A DNA stretch of 64,000 nt. Source: Luteimonas rhizosphaericola. GTDB lineage: Bacteria; Pseudomonadota; Gammaproteobacteria; Xanthomonadales; Xanthomonadaceae. The translations under genes were made by a program, and so were the position numbers. The notes under the pieces are model-generated. The model was not told where the DNA came from and ran no database searches. It saw nothing but the letters and a program-made list of their open reading frames with translations. The DNA is taken from positions 639,678 to 703,677 of the forward strand of contig NZ_JARXRN010000028.1 of NCBI RefSeq assembly GCF_029888045.1. Reading direction: 5' to 3'. Shown piece after piece: positions 18,386-29,873 of the stretch (the stretch's first letter is position 1; every line of letters begins with the position of its first letter).

Positions 18386-18457
18386 ATGAGCACTTCCACC
18401 GCCCATCGCTGAGTCGTCCCCGAGGCCACCTGCAGGGCGCCCTCGTGGCGCTTTTTT
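18386..18457 (+). promoter_or_regulatory. Candidate transcription attenuator with Thr/Ser-rich leader peptide upstream of thrS
   Basis: A minimal open frame at 18386-18412 encodes MSTSTAHR, with two Thr and two Ser codons in eight. It is followed by a terminator-like hairpin GCGCC (18437-18441), loop CTCGT, GGCGC (18447-18451) and six T residues (18452-18457). Upstream bases CGAGG (18421-18425) and GCCAC (18425-18429) can pair with CCTCG (18441-18445) and GTGGC (18445-18449), which would disrupt the terminator. This is the classic layout for amino-acid-responsive attenuation, here ahead of threonyl-tRNA synthetase. The SD before the leader is weak. Confidence 0.55.
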
Positions 18458-18582
18458 GTTGGCTGCGATGCGGAGCCCGGACCCGCGCGATCCCTGCATC
18501 ACCGGCCGGTTCCGTGCCTCCCATGCCCGCGACCTTCCGCAGCCGGCCACTTCCCTCCCGTTCCCGAACCCCGGTCCCGCCC

Positions 18583-20487
18583 ATGATCACGATCACGCTC
18601 CCCGATGGCAGCCGCCGCGAATTCGACCACCCCGTCACCGTGATGGAGGTGGCGCACTCGATCGGCCCCGGGCTGGCCAAGGCCACCGTCGCCGGCAAGG
18701 TCGACGGCCGCCAGGTCGACGCTTCCGACCCGATCGACCGCGACGCCAGCCTGCAGATCCTCACCCCGAAGGATCCCGAAGGCGTCGAGATCATCCGCCA
18801 CTCCACCGCGCACCTGGTCGGGCACGCGGTCAAGCAGCTGTACCCGGACGCGAAGATGGTGATCGGGCCGGTGATCGAGGACGGCTTCTACTACGACATC
18901 TGGTACGAACGCCCGTTCACGCCGGACGACATGGCCGCGATCGAGGCGCGCATGCGCGAGCTGATCGCGCAGGACTACGACGTGGTGAAGAAGGTCACGC
19001 CGCGCGCCGAGGTGATCGACACCTTCATGCAGCGCGGCGAGACCTACAAGCTGCGCCTGATCGAGGACATGGGCCCCGAGGTCACGGCGATGGGCCTGTA
19101 CCACCACCAGGAATACGTGGACATGTGCCGCGGCCCGCACGTGCCGAACACGCGTTTCCTGAAGTCGTTCAAGCTGCTGCGGATCTCCGGTGCGTACTGG
19201 CGCGGCGATTCGAAGAACGAGCAGCTGCAGCGCATCTACGGCACCGCCTGGGCCGACGACAAGCAGCTCAAGGCCTATATCCAGCGGGTCGAGGAAGCCG
19301 AGAAGCGCGACCACCGCCGCATCGGCAAGGCGCAAGAGCTGTTCCATCTGCAGGAAGAGGCGCCGGGCCTGGTGTTCTGGCACCCGAAGGGCTGGGCGGT
19401 GTGGCAGGCGGTGGAGCAGTACATGCGGTGCGTGTATCGGGAGACCGGCTACGGCGAGGTGCGCTGCCCGCAGATCCTCGACGTCGAGCTGTGGAAGAAG
19501 TCCGGCCACTGGGACAACTACAAGGACAACATGTTTTTCACCGAGTCCGAGAAGCGGACCTATGCGGTGAAGCCCATGAACTGCCCGGGCCACGTGCAGG
19601 TGTTCAACCAGGGCCTGCACAGCTACCGCGACCTGCCGATCCGCTACGGCGAGTTCGGCAGCTGCCACCGCAACGAGCCCTCGGGCGCGCTGCACGGCAT
19701 CCTCCGCGTGCGCGGTTTCACCCAGGACGACGGCCACGTGTTCTGCACCGCCGACCAGGTGGAGGCCGAGGTGCGCGCGTTCCATGCGCAGGCGCTGAAG
19801 GTCTACGCGGATTTCGGCTTCGAGGACATCCAGATCAAGATCGCGCTGCGGCCCGAGTCGCGCCTGGGCGACGACGCCACCTGGGACAAGGCCGAGGCCG
19901 CCCTGCGCGACGCGCTGCAGGCCTCGGGCGTGGAATGGCAGGAACTCCCCGGCGAGGGCGCCTTCTACGGCCCCAAGATCGAGTACCACCTCAAGGACGC
20001 GATCGGGCGCACCTGGCAGCTCGGGACCATGCAGGTCGACTTCATGATGCCCGGCCGCCTGGGTGCCCACTACGTGGACGAGCACAGCCAGAAGCAGGTG
20101 CCGGTGATGCTGCACCGGGCCATCGTGGGCTCGATGGAGCGCTTCATCGGGATACTGATCGAGCACCACGCGGGGGCCTTCCCGGCCTGGCTGGCGCCGG
20201 TCCAGGCGGTGGTGATGAACATCACCGATGCCCAGGCCGAGGCCGTCCGGGACGTAGCCAAGTTCCTGAATTCGAAGGGGTTCCGGGTCCAGGCCGACCT
20301 GCGCAACGAGAAGGTCGGCTACAAGATCCGCGAGCACACCCTGCAGCGGGTGCCCTACCTGCTGGTGGTGGGCGACCGCGAGCGCGAGGCGGGCGCGGTG
20401 GCGGTCCGGACCCGGGGCGGGGAGGACCTGGGCAGCATGCCCGTCGACGCCTTCGCGACCCGGCTGGCGGCAGAATCGCACGCCTGA
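18583..20487 (+). CDS. thrS: Threonyl-tRNA synthetase
   Basis: Charges tRNA-Thr in the cytoplasm. Length 634 residues, close to E. coli (642). An N-terminal TGS domain (1-60) is followed by the editing domain with zinc-type ligands His73, His77, Cys182 and His186. The class II catalytic core has zinc ligands Cys334 (NCPGH) and His385, motif 2 [26 protein letters not shown], and a C-terminal anticodon-binding domain ([13 protein letters not shown]...[28 protein letters not shown]). The start at 18583 gives the TGS domain its usual beginning; the frame is open upstream without similarity. It heads the thrS-infC unit and is preceded by an attenuator-like leader. Confidence 0.98.
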   Translation: MITITLPDGSRREFDHPVTVMEVAHSIGPGLAKATVAGKVDGRQVDASDPIDRDASLQILTPKDPEGVEIIRHSTAHLVGHAVKQLYPDAKMVIGPVIEDGFYYDIWYERPFTPDDMAAIEARMRELIAQDYDVVKKVTPRAEVIDTFMQRGETYKLRLIEDMGPEVTAMGLYHHQEYVDMCRGPHVPNTRFLKSFKLLRISGAYWRGDSKNEQLQRIYGTAWADDKQLKAYIQRVEEAEKRDHRRIGKAQELFHLQEEAPGLVFWHPKGWAVWQAVEQYMRCVYRETGYGEVRCPQILDVELWKKSGHWDNYKDNMFFTESEKRTYAVKPMNCPGHVQVFNQGLHSYRDLPIRYGEFGSCHRNEPSGALHGILRVRGFTQDDGHVFCTADQVEAEVRAFHAQALKVYADFGFEDIQIKIALRPESRLGDDATWDKAEAALRDALQASGVEWQELPGEGAFYGPKIEYHLKDAIGRTWQLGTMQVDFMMPGRLGAHYVDEHSQKQVPVMLHRAIVGSMERFIGILIEHHAGAFPAWLAPVQAVVMNITDAQAEAVRDVAKFLNSKGFRVQADLRNEKVGYKIREHTLQRVPYLLVVGDREREAGAVAVRTRGGEDLGSMPVDAFATRLAAESHA

Positions 20488-20490
20488 TGG

Positions 20491-20563
20491 TTGTATCGCC
20501 GGCGGATTCCGTTAAAAATCCGTACTAACGTCCCGAGGGCGCCCCCCAGGCGCCCCGGCTTTT
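20491..20563 (+). promoter_or_regulatory. Possible promoter and hairpin between thrS and infC
   Basis: TTGTAT (20491-20496) and AAAAAT (20514-20519) are spaced by 17 bp. Downstream, GGGCGCC (20537-20543), loop CCCCA, GGCGCCC (20549-20555) and CGGCTTTT form a weak terminator-like hairpin just before the infC ribosome-binding site. Together they could tune infC expression separately from thrS. Confidence 0.35.
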
Positions 20564-20582
20564 CCATTTCCGGAGACGCAGT

Positions 20583-21104
20583 ATTAGCACCCCAGACAAG
20601 CAGAATCGACGCAACAACGAAATCCGCGTGCCGCGCGTGCGCGTGATCGGGTCCGACGGTGAGATGGTCGGCGTGTTGTCGCGCGACGAAGCCTTGAAGA
20701 TGGCCGAGGACGAAGGCCTCGATCTGGTCGAGATCCAGCCCAATGCGGATCCGCCGGTCTGCAAGATCATGGACTTCGGCAAGTTCAAGTTCGACCTGCA
20801 GAAGAAGGCCAACGAGGCCAAGAAGAAGTCCAAGCAGGTCGAGATCAAGGAAGTGAAGTTCCGCCCGGTGACCGATGAGGGCGACTACCAGATCAAGCTG
20901 CGCAAGATGCGCGGCTTCCTGGAGGAAGGGGACAAGATCAAGGTCAACATCCGCTTCCGTGGCCGTGAGATGAGCCATCAGGAGCTGGGCCGCGAGATGG
21001 CCGCGCGGATCGAGGCCGACCTCGGCGAGGACATCGTGATCGAATCGCGTCCGCGCCTGGAAGGGCGGCAGATGGTCATGATGATCGCCCCGAAGAAGAA
21101 GTGA
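20583..21104 (+). CDS. infC: Translation initiation factor IF-3 (ATT start)
   Basis: Initiation factor of 173 residues that controls start-codon fidelity on the 30S subunit. The N domain ([19 protein letters not shown]...[10 protein letters not shown] before it) and C domain ([36 protein letters not shown]...[12 protein letters not shown]) are complete, ending in APKKK. No ATG or GTG lies at the expected beginning; the frame reads ATT-AGC-ACC from 20583, with GGAG 7 bp upstream (20572-20575). This matches the rare AUU start by which infC autoregulates in E. coli. Starting at the first internal Met (20667) would remove much of the N domain. Confidence 0.95.
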   Translation: MSTPDKQNRRNNEIRVPRVRVIGSDGEMVGVLSRDEALKMAEDEGLDLVEIQPNADPPVCKIMDFGKFKFDLQKKANEAKKKSKQVEIKEVKFRPVTDEGDYQIKLRKMRGFLEEGDKIKVNIRFRGREMSHQELGREMAARIEADLGEDIVIESRPRLEGRQMVMMIAPKKK

Positions 21105-21651
21105 GCTCACGCGCTGCGGGCGCGTGAGGCCTCTGGTTCCCCCTCCCGTTCACGGGTGAATGGGGTTTGCCTGCGGGGCGCTGGCGCGCGATCGCATGAA
21201 CGACCGGCGCGCTATGCCGGGCCGGACGGGTGAACGGGGCGCCGACCGGTTTGCTGCCCGGCCCGGCTGGGCACCGGGTGGACGAGCGCGCCGCATGGCG
21301 CGCTTCGCTTTTCAGGCGGTTCGTGATCGGAAGGTCCGGTCGTGGGAGCGTGGGCGCCTTGCGGACCGACGCCGCGTCCCGCCGCCCGGGAATCGCTCCT
21401 CCCTCGGTCAGGACATCCTGTCCTGACTCGGGCGCAGGACATCCATGTCCTGCTTGCCGCGATCCCCGGCCGGCGGGACGCGGCTCGCGGTCGACCAGCC
21501 TGCGTTGCTTCGAGCCCCTTTCGGAAGACGCGAGCGAAAGGTCCCCGGCGGCTGAGCCAGGTCCTGCCACGTCCGTCGGAGAGGGCGCGGCCTGCCGCGC
21601 TGGATGACGGATCCGCGGCGGATGACGCCGTGCCGTCCCGCCGAACACCCT
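21105..21651. other. Gene-free intergenic region between infC and the rpmI promoter
   Basis: The region opens with an 8-bp stem (CTCACGCG at 21106-21113 pairing with CGCGTGAG at 21121-21128) without a T-run, a possible end of the thrS-infC transcript. It then holds dispersed repeat copy B (21372-21483). I see no convincing protein: the open frames here are products of high GC and do not resemble any family. Confidence 0.6.
21372..21483 (-). repeat. Dispersed structured repeat, copy B
   Basis: Read on the minus strand it has the same order as copies A and D: a long outer stem of about 24 bp (CCGCGTCCCGCC...GGCGGGACGCGG), an inner palindrome CAGGACATGGATGTCCTG, and a second hairpin GTCAGGACAGGATGTCCTGA. 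The paired bases differ from copy D in a compensating way. Confidence 0.75.
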
Positions 21652-21654
21652 GAT

Positions 21655-21683
21655 TTGCAAGCGAAACCCCCGCCGGGCATAAT
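21655..21683 (+). promoter_or_regulatory. Promoter of the rpmI-rplT operon
   Basis: TTGCAA (21655-21660) and CATAAT (21678-21683) with a 17-bp spacer form a good sigma70-type promoter. It leaves a leader of roughly 185 nt before rpmI, long enough for an L20-type autoregulatory structure. Confidence 0.7.
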
Positions 21684-21874
21684 GGCCGGCCCGGTTCGCC
21701 GGGTGCGTCATGCGACACCCTTGGACCCGCCCTGATGTCCTTTCGAATCAGCGGCTTACAAACCGGCCAGGCAGGATGGAAAGCCCGTTCCAGTGAGCGG
21801 CCTTGCGGCGCAGCCGCGAAGCCTCGACAGGAATGGCGCCCGGGCCAGTACTCGAAACGACCCCAGGACACCCA

Positions 21875-22078
21875 ATGTCGAAGATCAAGATCAAGACGCA
21901 TCGGGGCGCGGCCAAGCGCTTCCGGAAGACCGCTTCCGGCAAGTACAAGGCAGGCCACGCCAACCGCAGCCACATCCTCACCAAGAAGGCGACCAAGCGG
22001 AAGCGCAACCTCCGGCAGACGAACCACGTTCGTGCCGAGGACGCGGGCCGTCTGGACCGCATGCTTCCGTATCTCTGA
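21875..22078 (+). CDS. rpmI: 50S ribosomal protein L35
   Basis: Ribosomal protein of 67 residues. The sequence [22 protein letters not shown] followed by [20 protein letters not shown] is typical L35, with two extra N-terminal residues relative to the usual 65. The ATG at 21875 has AGGA 6 bp upstream. It is 13 bp before rplT in the conserved pair, but here it is separated from infC by about 770 bp, with its own promoter. Confidence 0.96.
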   Translation: MSKIKIKTHRGAAKRFRKTASGKYKAGHANRSHILTKKATKRKRNLRQTNHVRAEDAGRLDRMLPYL

Positions 22079-22091
22079 GGGGGGCTGAACA

Positions 22092-23812
<1,721 letters not shown>

Positions 23813-23816
<4 letters not shown>

Positions 23817-26200
23817 AGTTCTCCGAAAACTGGCTCCGCCAGCATGTGCCCACCGACGCCACGCGCGAGCGCCTGGTCGAGGTGCTGACCGCGATCGGCC
23901 TGGAGGTCGAGGACGTGGTCGCGCTGGGCGAGGCGCTGGACGGCGTGGTGGTGGCGCGCATCGTTTCGGCCGACAAGCACCCCGAAGCCGACCGGCTGCA
24001 GGTCTGCCAGGTCGATGCCGGGCAGGCTGGCAGGCTGCAGATCGTCTGCGGCGCACCCAACGCGCGCGTGGGCCTGGTCGCCCCGCTGGCGACGATCGGC
24101 ACGCGCGTCGGGGAGCTCACGATCAAGGCCGCGAAGCTGCGCGGCGTCGAATCCAGCGGCATGCTGTGCTCGGCGAAGGAGCTCGGCATCGATGCCGACG
24201 CCTCGGGCCTGCTGGAACTGCCCGACGACGCGCCGGTCGGCGCGCCGCTGGCGGGCTATCTCGGCCTGCCGGACGCCAGCATCGAGATCAAGCTCACGCC
24301 CAACCGCGCCGACTGCTTCAGCCTGCGCGGGATCGCGTTCGATGTCGCCGCCGCGCTCGACGGCGAGGTGGTGGACGGGGACGCCACGCCGGTGCCGGCC
24401 ACCAGCGACGCACACGTGGCGGTGGAGCTGGGCGCCGGCGCAGATGCGCCACGTTACGTCGGCCGCGTCATCGAGGGCGTCGATGCGGGCGCGGCGACGC
24501 CGCTGTGGATGGCCGAGCGGCTGCGCCGCAGCGGCATCCGCCCGGTGAGCCTGCTGGTCGACGTGACCCAGTACGTGATGCTCGACCTCGGCCAGCCGAT
24601 GCATGCCTTCGACCGCGACCTGCTCACCGGCCCGGTGGGCGTGCGGCGCGCACGCGCGCACGAAACGCTGACCCTGCTCGACGGGCGCGACGTGGTGCTC
24701 GACGACGAGTTCCTGGTGATCACCGACGCCGACCGCCCCGTGGCGCTGGCCGGCGTGATGGGCGGTTTCGACACCCGCGTGACCGCCGCCACCCGTAACG
24801 TGTTCCTGGAGGCCGCGCACTTCGCCCCGGCCGCGATCATCGGCCGCAGCCGCCGACTGGGCCTGCACACCGATGCCGCGCACCGCTTCGAACGCGGCGT
24901 GGATCCGCAGTTGCCGCGCGTCGCGATCGAGGCCGCCACGCGCCTGATCCTGGAGATCGCCGGCGGCACGCCCGGGCCGATGGTCGAGGCCGCGCTCGAC
25001 GACGGCGCGCCCGGCCCGCAGCCCATCACCCTGCGTCGCGCGCGGCTCGCGCGGGTGCTGGGACTGACCGTGCCCGATGCCGGGGTCGAGCGCATCCTGC
25101 GCGCGCTGGGCATGGAGGTCGCCGCGACCGCCGAGGGCTGGCGGGTGGTGCCCCCCAGCCGCCGCTTCGACATCGCGATCGAGGAAGACCTGATCGAGGA
25201 AGTCGCGCGCATCCACGGCTACGACGCGATCCCCGCCACGCTGCCGGCCGGTGCCGCGCGCATCGCCGCGCCCAGCGAGACGCGCGTCGCTGACGAGGCA
25301 TTGCGTGCGCAGCTGGTGGCGCGCGACTACTACGAGGCGGTGAACTTCGCCTTCGTCGACGCGGGCCTGCTCCAGCACTGGCAGGCGCTGGACGGCAGCG
25401 TGCCGCTGGCCAATCCGCTGAGCGCGGAACTGGGCGTGATGCGCACGGCGCTGCTGCCGGGCCTGGTCACCGCGCTGGGGCGCAACCTCGCGCGCCAGCA
25501 GACGCGCGTGCGGCTGTTCGAGATCGGCAAGGTGTTCGGTGCGGCCGTCGATGGCGAGGCGCCGCGCGAGACCCTGCGCATCGCCGCCGCGATCCACGGC
25601 CTGGCCCACGCCGAGCAGTGGGGCGTGCCCGGTCGCGTGGCGGATTTCCATGATCTCAAAGGCGACCTGGACAGCCTTGCCGCCTGCGCCGGCGCGCAAC
25701 TGGACTATCGTGTGCCGCAGGCGCCGCATGGCCATCCGGGTCGCAGCGCCGAGGTGTGGCGGATCGACGGCGATGCGGAGCGCCGGCTGGGCTGGATCGG
25801 CGAACTGCACCCGCGCCTGCTGCGCTCGCTGGACCTGGACGGGCCGGTGCTCGCGTTCGAACTCGATCTCGCCCCGCTGGCCGAACGCGCGATCGCGCGC
25901 GCGCAGCCGGTATCGCGCTATCCGTCCGTCCGCCGGGACATCGCGTTCGTCGCCCCGGAGCAGGTGTCCTGGGCGGCGCTGGAAGCCACCATCCGCCGCG
26001 CCGCGGGCGCGCTGCTGGCCGAGGTGCGGCTGTTCGACCGTTATCTCGGGAAAGGGGTCGATCCAGGGTTCAGAAGTCTCGCAACCGGCTTGATTCTGCT
26101 GGATAAATCGCGCACTCTCACCGACAGTGACGTGGAAGGGGTGGTTGCCGGCGTGATGGACGCGCTGCGCGACGAGCACGGCGCCAGGATCAGAAGCTGA
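23813..26200 (+). CDS. pheT: Phenylalanyl-tRNA synthetase beta subunit
   Basis: Subunit of 795 residues (E. coli 795) that binds tRNA and edits mischarged Tyr-tRNA. Visible parts: the N-terminal EMAP/tRNA-binding domain ([40 protein letters not shown]), the B3/B4 editing domain ([22 protein letters not shown]), the B5 domain ([27 protein letters not shown]), the catalytic-like core ([20 protein letters not shown]) and the C-terminal ferredoxin-fold anticodon-binding domain ([13 protein letters not shown]...[22 protein letters not shown]). The ATG at 23813 begins [12 protein letters not shown] as in the family. Confidence 0.98.
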
Positions 26201-26219
26201 TGCGGAATCGGGGGACAGC

Positions 26220-26522
26220 GTGGCGTTGACCAAGGCGGAGATGGCCGAGAAGCTCTACGAGGAAGTGGGGCTCAACAAGCGCGAGGCGAAGGAGTTCGTC
26301 GACGCGTTCTTCAACGTGCTGCGCGAGGCGCTGGAGCAGGGCCGCCAGGTCAAGCTGTCGGGCTTCGGCAATTTCGACCTGCGGCGCAAGAACGAGCGCC
26401 CCGGCCGCAACCCCAAGACCGGCGAGGAGATCCCGATCTCCGCGCGCACCGTGGTCACCTTCCGCCCTGGCCAGAAGCTCAAGGAACGCGTGGAAACCTA
26501 TACCGGATCGCGCGATGCTTGA
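26220..26522 (+). CDS. ihfA: Integration host factor alpha subunit
   Basis: DNA-bending nucleoid protein of 100 residues. [25 protein letters not shown] and the intercalating beta-arm region [48 protein letters not shown] are nearly those of E. coli IHF-alpha. The start is GTG at 26220, 19 bp after pheT. Its last 8 bp overlap the merR start, so pheT-ihfA-merR are probably cotranscribed. Confidence 0.98.
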   Translation: MALTKAEMAEKLYEEVGLNKREAKEFVDAFFNVLREALEQGRQVKLSGFGNFDLRRKNERPGRNPKTGEEIPISARTVVTFRPGQKLKERVETYTGSRDA

Positions 26523-26871
26523 CCCCGGCAGCAACCGCGAACTCCCGCCGATCCCGGCCAAGCGCTACTTCACCATCGGCGAAGTGAGCGAGCTGTGCGA
26601 CGTCAAGCCGCACGTGCTGCGCTACTGGGAGACGGAGTTCCCGAGCCTGAGCCCGGTCAAGCGCCGCGGCAACCGCCGCTACTACCAGCGCCACGACGTG
26701 CTGATGGTGCGCCAGATCCGCGGCCTGCTGTACGAGCAGGGCTACACCATCGGCGGCGCCCGGCTGCGCCTGGAAGGCGAGGGCGCGAAGCAGGAATCGG
26801 CGATGAGCAGCCAGATCGTGCGCCAGGTGCGCATGGAGCTGGAAGAGATCCTGCAGCTGCTCAAGCGCTGA
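26515..26871 (+). CDS. MerR-family transcriptional regulator
   Basis: Small regulator of 118 residues with a winged helix at about 17-85: [26 protein letters not shown], then [42 protein letters not shown] short helical tail ends in [10 protein letters not shown]. There are no cysteines in a metal-site arrangement, so it is not a typical metal sensor. MerR genes of this type follow ihfA in many gammaproteobacteria; their regulon is not known to me. Confidence 0.88.
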   Translation: MLDPGSNRELPPIPAKRYFTIGEVSELCDVKPHVLRYWETEFPSLSPVKRRGNRRYYQRHDVLMVRQIRGLLYEQGYTIGGARLRLEGEGAKQESAMSSQIVRQVRMELEEILQLLKR

Positions 26872-26928
26872 GGCGCCGACCGCCGGTCCATTCAGCCCTC
26901 GGCCCCGCGCGCGGCCCCCATCGCGCGC

Positions 26929-26934
26929 TATAAT
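26929..26934 (+). promoter_or_regulatory. -10 element of tRNA-Pro
   Basis: A consensus TATAAT at 26929-26934 lies 12 bp before the tRNA 5' end. No -35 match is present at the expected spacing. Confidence 0.55.
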
Positions 26935-26946
26935 CGCCGCCCATTC

Positions 26947-27023
26947 CGGGGTATAGCGCAGCCTGGTAGCGCACTTGTCTGGGGGACAAGTGGTCGTCGG
27001 TTCAAATCCGGCTACCCCGACCA
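26947..27023 (+). tRNA. tRNA-Pro (GGG)
   Basis: Acceptor CGGGGTA pairs with TACCCCG; the D-arm has the Pro-type TAGCGCAGCCTGGTAGCGC; the anticodon loop CTGGGGG carries anticodon GGG; the T-arm is CGGTTCAAATCCG; discriminator A and encoded CCA at 27021-27023. Length 77 nt. Confidence 0.97.
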
Positions 27024-27030
27024 AACACCG

Positions 27031-27060
27031 ACGGTCCGCCGCAAGGCGGGCCGTTTCCAT
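27031..27060 (+). terminator. Terminator of tRNA-Pro
   Basis: ACGGTCCGCC (27031-27040), loop GCAA, GGCGGGCCGT (27045-27054), with one T-G pair, followed by TTCCATTT. Confidence 0.65.
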
Positions 27061-27131
27061 TTGCGGACCCGGCACCGGCTTGTCGGGGCAGCGCGTGCGA
27101 CGCCCGCGGGCGGCCGCTACAGTGCGCAGCG

Positions 27132-27602
27132 ATGGACGAGCACGCGCGCGCACTGATCCGGCTGCATGGGCTGGAGCCGCATCCGGAAGGCGGGCATTAC
27201 CGGCGGATCCACGCGTCCGCGGTCGAGGTGGAAGCCAAGGGCCTGCGCCGCCCGGCGATGACGGCGATCCGCTACCTGCTGGGCGCCGGGCAACGCAGCG
27301 CCTGGCACCGCGTGGACGCCGACGAGGCCTGGCACTGGGAGCAGGGCGGGCCGCTCGAACTGCTGCAGTTCGAGCCGACGGCCGGCGTGCTGTCGCGCAC
27401 CCGCCTGGGGCCGGCGCCGGACGGGGAGGCGCTGTCGTGCATCGTGCCGGCGGGCACCTGGCAGTCGGCGCGTGCGTGGGCTGAGGCGGTGCTGGTGCAG
27501 TGCGCGGTGGCGCCGGGTTTCGTCTGGGAAGGGTTCGAACTGCTGGCGCCTGGCTCGGACGTGGCGCGGGAACTGCAGCGACGCGGCGTGGTCCAGCCCT
27601 GA
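27132..27602 (+). CDS. Cupin-fold protein (DUF985 family)
   Basis: Protein of 156 residues with the DUF985/cupin_5 pattern: LIRLHGLEPHPEGGHYRRI, AIRYLLGAGQRSAWHRVDADEAWHWEQGGPLELLQ and VPAGTWQSARAW...APGFVWEGFELLAPG. The His and Glu residues of the double-stranded beta-helix are present. The family is widespread but its biochemical role is unclear; some relatives resemble epimerase-like cupins. No clear operon partner; the next gene begins 38 bp downstream. Confidence 0.85.
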   Translation: MDEHARALIRLHGLEPHPEGGHYRRIHASAVEVEAKGLRRPAMTAIRYLLGAGQRSAWHRVDADEAWHWEQGGPLELLQFEPTAGVLSRTRLGPAPDGEALSCIVPAGTWQSARAWAEAVLVQCAVAPGFVWEGFELLAPGSDVARELQRRGVVQP

Positions 27603-27640
27603 GTCCCGCGTATCCTCGCGGCCCGTCACGGATGTGCTGC

Positions 27641-28807
27641 ATGCGCCAGTCCCCACCCCCGACGATGGTCTTCCTGTCGCTGGCGCTGCTGCTGGCGTCC
27701 GCCTCCGGCGTGGCGGCGCAGACGGTTTCCGCTGCTTCGGCGGCGGATCCTGCCGACGAGGCGATCGCCGCCGCGCCCACGTCGGCGTCGACGGTTGCGT
27801 CCGTTGCAGCGGCGGTGGACGCGCCCGTGCCGACGCCGGGCGACCCGGACGCGGCCGTCAACGTGGGCGGCGCAGTGCGCCCCGTCGAGTCCGGCATCGT
27901 CGACCACGCGACCATCGTCGTGTCCGGCCATCTGCCCGGTCCAGGCCTGTGGAAGGTGCGCCGGGGCGCGCACGTGATGTACGTGATGGCGACCCTGTCG
28001 CCGCTGCCCCGGCGCATGGACTGGGAATCGGCCGGGGTCGAATCCGTCGTCGCCCGGGCGCAGCAGGTGCTGCTGCCGCCGTCGTTCACGCTCGATCCCG
28101 GCGTCGGGGTGTTCCGCGGCATGCTGCTGCTGCCGTCGCTGCTCAAGGCGCGCCGCAACCCGGAAGGGCGCAGCCTGCGCGAGGCGGTGCCGGCGGACCT
28201 GTACGCGCGCTGGGAGCCGCTCAAGCGCCGCTATCTGGGCAACGATCGCGGCGTCGAACAGTGGCGCCCGATCTTCGCCGCGCAGGAACTGTACGAGGCG
28301 GCGATGCGCGATTCGGGCCTGAGCCGCGACGACGTGGTCGACAAGGCCGTCCGGCGCATGGCGCGCCGGCACGAGGTGCCGCTGCGCAGCGTCGACTTCA
28401 AGCTCGAGCTCGACGATCCCAGGGCGGCGATCCGAGAGTTCCAGACCACCACGCTCGCCGACACCGACTGCTTCGCGCGCACGTTGTCGCGGATCGAGGG
28501 CGATCTGGAGACGATGCGTCGCCAGGCCAACGCCTGGGCGACCGGCGACGTCGACACGCTGCGCGCACTGCACGGCGAGAGCCAGTACAGCGCCTGCGTG
28601 CGCGCGGTGACCGAGACCGGCCTGGCGCAGCGGCTGGGCATGGGTGACCTGCGCCCGCGCGTGGCCGCCATGTGGCTGGCAGCGGCCGACGAAGCGCTCG
28701 ACACCCACGCGGTCACGTTCGCGATGCTGCCGCTGGGGCTGGTGACCGCGCCCGACGGCTATCTGGCGTCGCTGGCGGCGAGGGGCGACGTGGTCGAGGC
28801 GCCCTGA
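27641..28807 (+). CDS. TraB/GumN-family secreted protein
   Basis: Predicted exported protein of 388 residues: a signal peptide (MVFLSLALLLASASGVAAQ within the first 30 residues), then a low-complexity Ala/Val/Pro segment, then the TraB/GumN-like domain starting LWKVRRGAHVMYVMATLSPLPRRMDWES. The function of GumN-like proteins is not settled; relatives of the TraB fold have been linked to protease-like activity. The start at 27641 was chosen for signal peptide length; 27632 and 27665 are alternatives. The gene is convergent with the GGDEF gene, whose stop is only 7 bp away. Confidence 0.75.
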   Translation: MRQSPPPTMVFLSLALLLASASGVAAQTVSAASAADPADEAIAAAPTSASTVASVAAAVDAPVPTPGDPDAAVNVGGAVRPVESGIVDHATIVVSGHLPGPGLWKVRRGAHVMYVMATLSPLPRRMDWESAGVESVVARAQQVLLPPSFTLDPGVGVFRGMLLLPSLLKARRNPEGRSLREAVPADLYARWEPLKRRYLGNDRGVEQWRPIFAAQELYEAAMRDSGLSRDDVVDKAVRRMARRHEVPLRSVDFKLELDDPRAAIREFQTTTLADTDCFARTLSRIEGDLETMRRQANAWATGDVDTLRALHGESQYSACVRAVTETGLAQRLGMGDLRPRVAAMWLAAADEALDTHAVTFAMLPLGLVTAPDGYLASLAARGDVVEAP

Positions 28808-28814
28808 GCGCGGC

Positions 28815-29873
28815 TCAGGATTCGATCCGGTCGCGCCCGCCGCGCTTGGCGCGATACAGCGCCGCGTCCGCCTCCTCGATCCACTGCTCCAGCGACGCAT
28901 GCGCGACGCGCGCGGGCGCGATGCCGATGCTCGCGCTGATGCGTTCGGCGGGAGCGGCATCCACGCCGATGCCGCGGATGGCGCGCTGGATCGTTTCCGC
29001 CACCCGCGTCGCGTCGGCCGGCCGGGTCGCGGGCAGGACCACGCCGAACTCGTCGCCGCCGTAGCGGCCGGCCTCGTCGCCATGGCGCAGGTTGCCGCGG
29101 ATCGCGTCGGCCACCGCGCGCAGCACCTCGTCCCCCACCGAATGCCCGTGGCGGTCATTCGAGGCCTTGAAGTGGTCGATGTCGAGCAGCAGCAGGGTCG
29201 CCGGCGTCCCCGTGTCGCGGTGCAGGCGCAGCGCATCGTCGGCGAGCGACTGCCAGTGGCGGCGCACGTGCAGTCCGGTGAGCGAATCGGTGCGGCTGAG
29301 CTGGTCGAGCTGGCGGTTCTTGCGGCGGATCTGCTGCACCATCCGGTTGCTGGCCAGGCTCACCGCGATGGTGTGGATGACGAGCATCGGCAGCGACACG
29401 AGCATCACCGTGAGGCTGGTCTCGGGCCGCAGCGCGAACCCGGTGGCCAGCCCGCCGCCCAGGACGCCGACGGCGAACACCGGCAGCGACCACAGCCACA
29501 GCCGCGGAATCCCGGTGCTGATCTTGTCCACCGTGACCAGGGTGAACAGCAGCACGCTGGGCAGGAGGTTGAACTGCATCAGCGCCACCCAGAAGCCGGC
29601 CTGGGCGGAGTCGAGCAGCAGGTTGCGCAGCTCGGCGCGGTAGGGCGCGCGGCTGCGGCGGGCGGTCCGCAGCGCCACGTGCGGCCACAGCAGGGCGGTG
29701 AAGCCGCACAGGGCCCAGATCGCCGGAGGGGCGCCGGTTTCGAACAGCACCGCGGCGATGCACAGCCCGCCCAGGCCCATGCCGAGCAGGCGGAACACGA
29801 AGATGCGTTGCGGTAGCCGGTCCAGTCCGCGCGCTGCCTCGGCGCGGGCCGACCGGCCGGCGGTCGTCTCCAC
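28815..29873 (-). CDS. Membrane-bound diguanylate cyclase
   Basis: Makes cyclic di-GMP at the inner membrane. The 352-residue protein has an N-terminal membrane domain of about six hydrophobic segments (residues 25-175) resembling MASE2, then a GGDEF domain: RTDSLTGLHVRRHW, LLLDIDHFKASNDRHGHSVGDEVL, and the active-site GGDEF at 272-276. An inhibitory I-site RxxD (RHGD, 263-266) sits five residues before it, so feedback inhibition by c-di-GMP is expected. Type IV pilus genes in the same window are a plausible downstream target of c-di-GMP, but that link is inferred. A TAGAAT -10-like box lies at 29928-29933. Confidence 0.92.
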   Translation of the reverse strand: METTAGRSARAEAARGLDRLPQRIFVFRLLGMGLGGLCIAAVLFETGAPPAIWALCGFTALLWPHVALRTARRSRAPYRAELRNLLLDSAQAGFWVALMQFNLLPSVLLFTLVTVDKISTGIPRLWLWSLPVFAVGVLGGGLATGFALRPETSLTVMLVSLPMLVIHTIAVSLASNRMVQQIRRKNRQLDQLSRTDSLTGLHVRRHWQSLADDALRLHRDTGTPATLLLLDIDHFKASNDRHGHSVGDEVLRAVADAIRGNLRHGDEAGRYGGDEFGVVLPATRPADATRVAETIQRAIRGIGVDAAPAERISASIGIAPARVAHASLEQWIEEADAALYRAKRGGRDRIES

